The translations under genes and the position numbers were made by a program. A stretch of DNA of 64,000 nucleotides from Scilla litardierei. Lineage: Eukaryota; Streptophyta; Magnoliopsida; Asparagales; Asparagaceae. The stretch spans positions 199,675,641 to 199,739,640 of the forward strand of contig CM061139.1 of the NCBI GenBank assembly GCA_030789695.1, read 5' to 3'. Below the pieces are notes generated by a model, which saw only the letters and a list, made by a program, of their open reading frames with translations, was not told the origin of the DNA and searched no databases. Numbering within the stretch: position 1 is the stretch's first letter; each line of letters opens with the position of its first letter. Shown piece after piece: positions 58,321-64,000 of the stretch.

Positions 58321-59300
58321 TAAAGTAGGAGAACAGAGCACAAAATTCTACTATGATAATGCTTAAGTTATAGTAGTTGATCATTTTTTTGAATTTATAA
58401 GCATATATTTTACATAATTGGATTTAATGACATGATACATGTGGTGTGTCACATGCCCCCATAGAATGGAGGGTCTAATTGTAATTTACCTAATAATTAA
58501 CCATCAGTTGATCATAGAAGGTTGCTTTAAGGTCCTTGTAGCTGTATGGTAACATAAATACACATGATTATAGAGATAACTTAATGAATTCATGTTAGTT
58601 AACCATATTTCACATTTTTTTTAATTCTTGACCTTTCAGAAGTTTCTCACATCTTCTGACTTTCAGTCATCTTGAGCCTCCTCAGTCAAAGCGGGTGTTC
58701 TTGACTTTGCATATGGTGGTCCATCATTTTCAAACTTTCTAAATTAATTGCACCTTGTGTCCTCGTCATTGATTTTTTTCCTCCAGTTTGATTGCAACCT
58801 GGAATGATTCTAGCCATAAAACAAGAGCAGATCATGATCAATCAACTCACTTGCCGTGTCTTGACGGTAAACCCATACAAAATGTAACCGGTGAAAATGA
58901 AACAGACCTCAATTTATATACGATCCTCGAGTCAACTTGGCTTCTGGTCTAAGAAAGAGAATAATCGTGGGCAATCTCTCAACACATTGGCAGCCTTAAT
59001 TGGATGGACCCCTAATTACGAACGTCACATGAAGTCATGAAATCATCCTATGTACTGTAGAAAATCCTCTTCTAATTTAAAAAGAAAGAAAAATCTTGGA
59101 AGTTAATTTAATGGCCTCCCAAATGGTGGGATGCTGGTTTGCAGTAGATACAAGTCCCTACTTTATGAAACAGTTTGACTAATTCTTATCTTACCAAGCA
59201 TAGGTAGAAAATCCATCAAAGAGTTTTATCTTTATTTTTGAGAATTCTCGATCTTTAGTTGGCCTTCTGTTCTGAAAGCAGCAGTTTTTTTCCTGTGAAC
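58321..59300. other. Upstream region of receptor kinase 2
   Basis: AT-rich spacer without ORF or clear repeats. It should hold the promoter and 5' UTR of the gene starting at 59301. The last 60 bases (GAATTCTCGATCTTTAGTTGGCCTTCTG) resemble 34510-34540 before gene 1 (AACTCTCAATCTACATTTGGCCTTCAG), so the duplication includes the leader. Confidence 0.5.
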
Positions 59301-61857
59301 ATGACACCATCAAGAGGAAGGCTGATCTTTCTGATTCTTCTCTTTATTCGGGTCTATTACTCCTATGCAAGGGACGTCATATCCCCAACTCAATCCTTGG
59401 CTGATGGAGAGAAGCTAGTTTCCGCCGGAGGATCATTTGCTCTAGGCTTTTTCAGCCCCGAGAACAGACGCAACAAGTACATCGGCATATGGTACAACAA
59501 GGTCACGGTCCAAACTGTTGTATGGGTTGCCAACCGCCAGAACCCCATCACCGGCAACACCACGAGCCTAACGATCACTCCTCAAGGTTCTCTCTCTATC
59601 ACTGATCAAAACTCAACTGTCATCTGTCCCGTGGCTCCAGCAAACGTCAGCAATCCGGTTGCCCAGTTGTTAGACAATGGCAATTTTGTTGTTAGAGATG
59701 CTAACAGTAAGAATGATGATAGTTTCTTATGGCAAAGCTTCGACTATCCGACCGACACTTTTCTCCCAGGCATGAAGCTAGGCTGGAACCTGAAAACTGG
59801 TCTGAACCGCAGGCTCATATCGTGGAGCTCCGAGTCAGATCCTTCCCCAGGGCCCTACTCCGTTGCCATTGACATCCGTGGGGGTCATGAGCTAACACAG
59901 TTTCTAGGCTCAAAGATAATCTGGCAGTCAGGTATCTGGAATGGGGTAGAATTCAGTGGCATCCCTGACATGAAGACTTATGGCGACTTCATCGTAACAT
60001 TTGTTAACAACACGGATGAAATTTTCACGAGTTACCAAATGGCCAATCCGTCAACGATAGCAAGAGTAGTAATGAACTATTCTGGCATTACACAACGATC
60101 CATTTGGCTTGACAGTGCTAATTCATGGAATGTAATTTGGTACACACCAAATAGCCGATGTGATCCGTACAATGTCTGCGGGGCCAATGGTCAATGTGAC
60201 ACGAGCACATTGCCAGTGTGTCAATGCTTGCCTGGGTTTATGCCAAAGTCTCCTGCTCATTGGAATTTAAGGGATACATCTGATGGGTGCATTCGGAAGA
60301 CCCCATTATCTTGTGGCAATAAGAGTGTGCCGGGCGATGGATTCATGAAGTTGAGCAATATGGTATTGCCTCATACAACATTGACGATGATTGATACAGG
60401 CATGAGCCTTGATGAGTGCCAGGCTAATTGTTTGAGGAATTGTTCATGCACTGCGTATGCGAATGCCAATGTTCTTGGAGGTGGAAGTGGGTGTATAATG
60501 TGGGTTTCGGAGCTAAATGACACAGGGCAGCTTGCAGATAGTGGACAGGATCTGTACATTCGGTTGGCAGCTGCAGATCTACGTAAGTACCGTAACTACT
60601 ATTCTATTATGGGGTTTTAGAGCATTTTAGATGGATACTTGTTTTAGTTTGATTTTGGTATTTCTGTTAGAAATTTTTTTGATTTCATTAGTTAGCTCGG
60701 ATTTCATTATTGGAAATCATATTTGGAATGCCTTTTTCTAATAACTTAATTACTAATGCATCTGCAACCTTCTTAGAGTCTTCGGTCTCCTAGCATAGTA
60801 TGCCCAAATATTAAACCTGTTATGTTATGGTGTGATTTCATGCTGTATTTTAAGTCATCATAACATCACCCTCATTTGCACAAGTTTATACCTGAGAATC
60901 CAGTTCTTAACATTAGGTCGCAAAATATTTTTTGTGTTGTTGTAATGTGAACTTGGATCAGAGCAGCCACTGTGGGCTTAATTACACAAAAGAAAAGAAA
61001 TGAATTAAAAAAAGGGTCTGTCACTGCATATCCTGTTTCCAGAATTCCTTTGTTCAAGAAAACTATAAAATCACGAATGTCTATGTTTTAAATGTGCTCA
61101 ATCATCTTCGTTTCTTCTTTAAAGCTCAGGCACTTGTGAACCACATTAAGCCGTTAACTGACTGTCTTTTGGCTGAATTCATCTAAAGTGCGTATTGCAA
61201 CTTCGATTTCAAAATTTTACAGTTCTGCCGATATATATTACTAAATTGCATAATTTTTTATTTAAAGTTGCCAAAATGTAACAGAGAAGAACCGGGTTTT
61301 TTTGTCCCTGTTACTTCACCAGTATTCACACAATTTTCTCATCTGCTGTATGTGTCAGATGATTCAAAAACAGAAAACAGAATAAATAACATAAAAATAT
61401 GTTCTTTAATTTCTTTTAATACCGTCACCATCATTTTAAGTAAACATAATCTTGTATGCTCGATATAATACTAATTTCTTAACAATATTTGGTTATTTAA
61501 CAGCTCCAGTGCCGGCACACAAGAAAGAGCAGCCAACCGTGGTAATCACAGTGAGCATTATTTTTGGGATTCTGCTGCTTGCTTGTATTGGTTGTTGCAT
61601 ATGGCGAAGGAGCAAAAGGATGAGAAGAGGTACAAGGAATGACACAATTAGACATATAAAATGTATTGTATGATACTAATATGGTATTCCTCTTATACTG
61701 AATTGGTGATCATGCAGGGTTATGGAATGAAGAAAGTAATATTGAAAATGAAGATATAGAGCTGCCATTATTTGATATGGAAGCTGTAACTGCTGCAACA
61801 GACAACTTCTCAGAGGAAAATAAGCTTGGAGAGGGTGGATTTGGCCCAGTTTACAAG
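59301..61857 (+). CDS. G-type lectin S-receptor-like Ser/Thr kinase 2, first three exons
   Basis: Exons 59301-60582, 61504-61629 and 61718-61857 join in phase (516 codons). ATG 59301 is chosen because it aligns with the start of gene 1 and opens a signal peptide ([15 protein letters not shown]); the frame upstream only reaches a TTG. Domains: B-lectin ([31 protein letters not shown]), S-locus glycoprotein, cysteine region ([13 protein letters not shown]), PAN ([19 protein letters not shown]), membrane helix ([19 protein letters not shown]), and glycine loop [11 protein letters not shown] at 506-516. No stops. The rest of the kinase must lie beyond the window. It acts at the plasma membrane; the ligand is unknown. 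Confidence 0.9.
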
Positions 61858-63034
61858 GTACATTACATCTTCAAAGTTCCCAGAATTCAAGCGTCAGACT
61901 CTTAGTATTGATTGACATATCATTACGCCTTACCTAGGAGGGATCTGCTGTTTCAACATTTTTCAGATATGAATAATGGGTTTGCTATCATTGGATTAAA
62001 AAATAAACATGATAATTTAAATTTGTAAGAAATCATAAAGAAATTTTCAATGTGTTAACAATTTTGCTTTAATAGATGGAGTATGAATAAGGTTTCAGTG
62101 AAATGTCAAGTGAAATGGCTCCATTGGAATTACTGCTTCAATAGAGGCTTCTATATAGGTATTGATTTGAATTACTATCTCAGTTAGAACCAAACCCATG
62201 TCTGGAGTTAAGGCCAATAGAATTAAACGCCTGCCGAGATAAAACATATAATATGGATTATTATGTTGGATCAAACCAAATATAATAGAGTAGCATTTCA
62301 GAGAATTGGTTACCAACATGGTCATTTTTAAAGCAAAGAGATTAAAATTGAATATGTGATGGTTTTCTATATTAGGTTATACTCAATATAATTAAGAAGT
62401 TTTTTTTGAAGATTGTGGTTATCCCAATAGAAAACAGATGTTACATTAGATTTTTGTTGCCTTTCCATATGGTTTAACAAGACCAACAGTTAAATAGGGA
62501 ATGTGTCATGTGAAGATTATTTGGCATTGTTCATGGTAGATATTTATTATTAATAAAGGCAACTAAAAGTTTAAAATATTTTCATTTATAATGGATGAGT
62601 TTTATTTGATTGTACATTTGAAAATCAAAGCAATCACTGTTAATTGTGTTTTATGTGCAAAATTATACTTTGAATTCATTGTGAGGAATATGTAAAAAGC
62701 ACTAATGTTCAAGGCTCAACGATGAAAATTGATTAAAAAGTTAATGAGTTAGTTTCCTAAATTATCGCAGCGGAATATAAATAATGTTGAACATGCCTAA
62801 ACACCATGTACGTTTTGTTAAATACTAGTTCAAACGAAATCATCAACCACCAAAATTTAGAGGATTTTCCTTGCTCTCCTTGGCTTGTTTTGTATTGTTG
62901 CTCCTTGGATTTTGTCAATACATACAAACACAATATAATATATGGATGCTGACAGCGCATGATATTTTCATAGATTAAAACATAAATACATCAAAAATTT
63001 TGTCACTTCCATATTGATTGCTAAAGAATTAGGT
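61858..63034 (+). other. Intron 3 of receptor kinase 2, first part
   Basis: Starts with donor GTACAT at 61858. AT-rich, no ORF, no repeat that I recognise. The same intron in gene 1 is only 150 bp, so this one has grown by more than 1 kb even before the copia insertion. Confidence 0.6.
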
Positions 63035-64000
63035 TGTTGAAATTTGACGGTTTCACGACAATAGAACTTCTCCTACCCTAGACCCACGAGCAAAGATCTT
63101 GGGTTTCATTATACCTTTGTGTTGTGATTCTCACTGATCACTAGAAGACTTACTGATTACAGTAAAACAGTAAAAATACTGATTACGGTAAAACAGTAAA
63201 AACTGGAGAGTAAAAAGGACTTCATTATTTCTCACTGGAAATAACTTTACACACTCTATGGTAAACACACAAAAAACCCAATACAACTTTTACCTCTCTG
63301 TGGTAACTTCCCTCTCTGGGGTAATTTTCTCTCTCTGGAGAAATCCCTCACTCTTACCTCTCTGGGTTTCCTCCTTACTCTTTCTCTTGAAGATGAGATT
63401 GCTTGTGTTTTGTGCTGATTTCAAAGCTCTGCCTTCATCCCCTTTTATAGGGATGAGAACCTTGCAAAAATGTCATCAATGACGTTTTTATATTTGACTA
63501 ATCAAAACAATTAGCAGCCACTTGCGTTTGCAATTCAACCTTGGCTACCATTTGGAAAGGGATAGCTTGGACTTTGTTTTGTAGCTTGTCTTGTAGCTGG
63601 ACCTTTTAATTCTCCCCCTCCAGCTCCATCAAAAGTGATTGTACTTAACAACTACCCCAGCTATATCTTTGCATAGCTCTAGCTTTTCCCATGTCACCAC
63701 CTTGGTGAACTTGTCTGCTGGATTTTCCTTCGTATGGATCTTCACTAGTCTTAACGGCTGTTGATCTATCACCTCGCATATCCAATGGTAGCGAATGTCA
63801 ATATGCTTTGTCCAAACATGATACATCGAATTCTTGCTCAGATCTAAAGCACTTTGACTATCACACTATACCTTGTACATTTTCTGCTTGATCCCTAATT
63901 CTTGGAGAAATCGCTTTAACCACAACATTTCCTTACCAGCTTCTGTAATTGCAAGATACTCTGCCTCTGTTGTGGATAGCGCAACACACTTCTGCAATCT
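63035..64000 (-). mobile_element. 3' part of a minus-strand Ty1/copia in intron 3
   Basis: On the minus strand the window edge enters RNase H (64000-63635), followed by a polypurine tract (63621-63611, GGAGGGGGAGA) and an LTR-like block (about 63610-63035) whose + strand left end is TGTTGAAATTTGACGG. The LTR has two copies of a roughly 27-bp unit (CTGATTACAGTAAAACAGTAAAAA, 63153-63205). The element is antisense to the gene. Its 5' half is outside. Confidence 0.75.
63635..64000 (-). pseudogene. Copia RNase H, C-terminal part
   Basis: The minus strand reads ALSTTEAEYLAITEAGKEML, then a TAG near 63870 where most copies have Trp or similar, CDSQSALDLSKNSMYH, and TKHIDIRYHWICEVI. It ends NPADKFTKVV and a stop near 63629. 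This is copia RNase H. The internal stop shows it is not active. Confidence 0.8.

Overview
This window is plant nuclear DNA. Three things show it: two tandem S-locus-type (G-type lectin) receptor kinase genes with the usual multi-exon plant structure, LTR retrotransposons of plant lineages (Athila/Tat-like, chromovirus-like and SIRE-like Ty1/copia), and fragments of the plastid genes rpoC2 and psbD embedded in the nuclear sequence. The species cannot be named from sequence alone; a eudicot is my guess. Most of the window is repetitive DNA, and I see no bacterial-style genes, rRNA, tRNA or CRISPR array.

Positions 1 to about 32,460 form one nest of transposons. The oldest layer (host element) is a short gypsy-like element on the + strand. 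It survives as four pieces (454-934, 10416-10892, 25039-25456, 31844 to about 32,460). Three large elements interrupt it: an Athila-like element (935-10415), a minus-strand chromovirus (10893-25038) and a second Athila-like element (25457-31843). Each of these carries further foreign DNA: a 3.7-kb solo LTR (3818-7502), a hAT-like MITE (14676-15495), a SIRE-like copia element (16823-24305), and a plastid mosaic of rpoC2 plus psbD (about 27552-28058). Most layers are dated by matching target-site duplications and by gag reading frames that resume on the far side of each insertion. At the left edge (1-453) lies the 5' end of a further minus-strand LTR element.

Positions 32,640-47,502 hold a decayed copia pol and the first receptor kinase gene (34565-47502, seven exons). 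Its exons join in phase across 817 codons, but a TGG-to-TGA type change at 35525-35527 stops it in the extracellular region. Its first intron contains a copia element of 8.35 kb (36641-44994). Downstream lies a minus-strand LINE remnant (about 47,900-50,800). A minus-strand SIRE-like copia follows (50961 to about 58,125); a small non-autonomous LTR element (52335-54604) splits its LTR, and about 0.5 kb of foreign, possibly mitochondrial, DNA sits between its RT and RNase H parts.

The second receptor kinase gene begins at 59301. Its first three exons (to 61857) are open and intact; the rest of the kinase lies beyond the window. The long third intron contains the 3' end of an antisense copia element (63035 to the window edge). 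The most unusual observations are the accessory ORF kept by two SIRE-like elements that lost pol functions (in one it is fused in frame to a truncated reverse transcriptase), the plastid mosaic inside a retrotransposon, and two related short gypsy elements that appear to lack pol in the same way.
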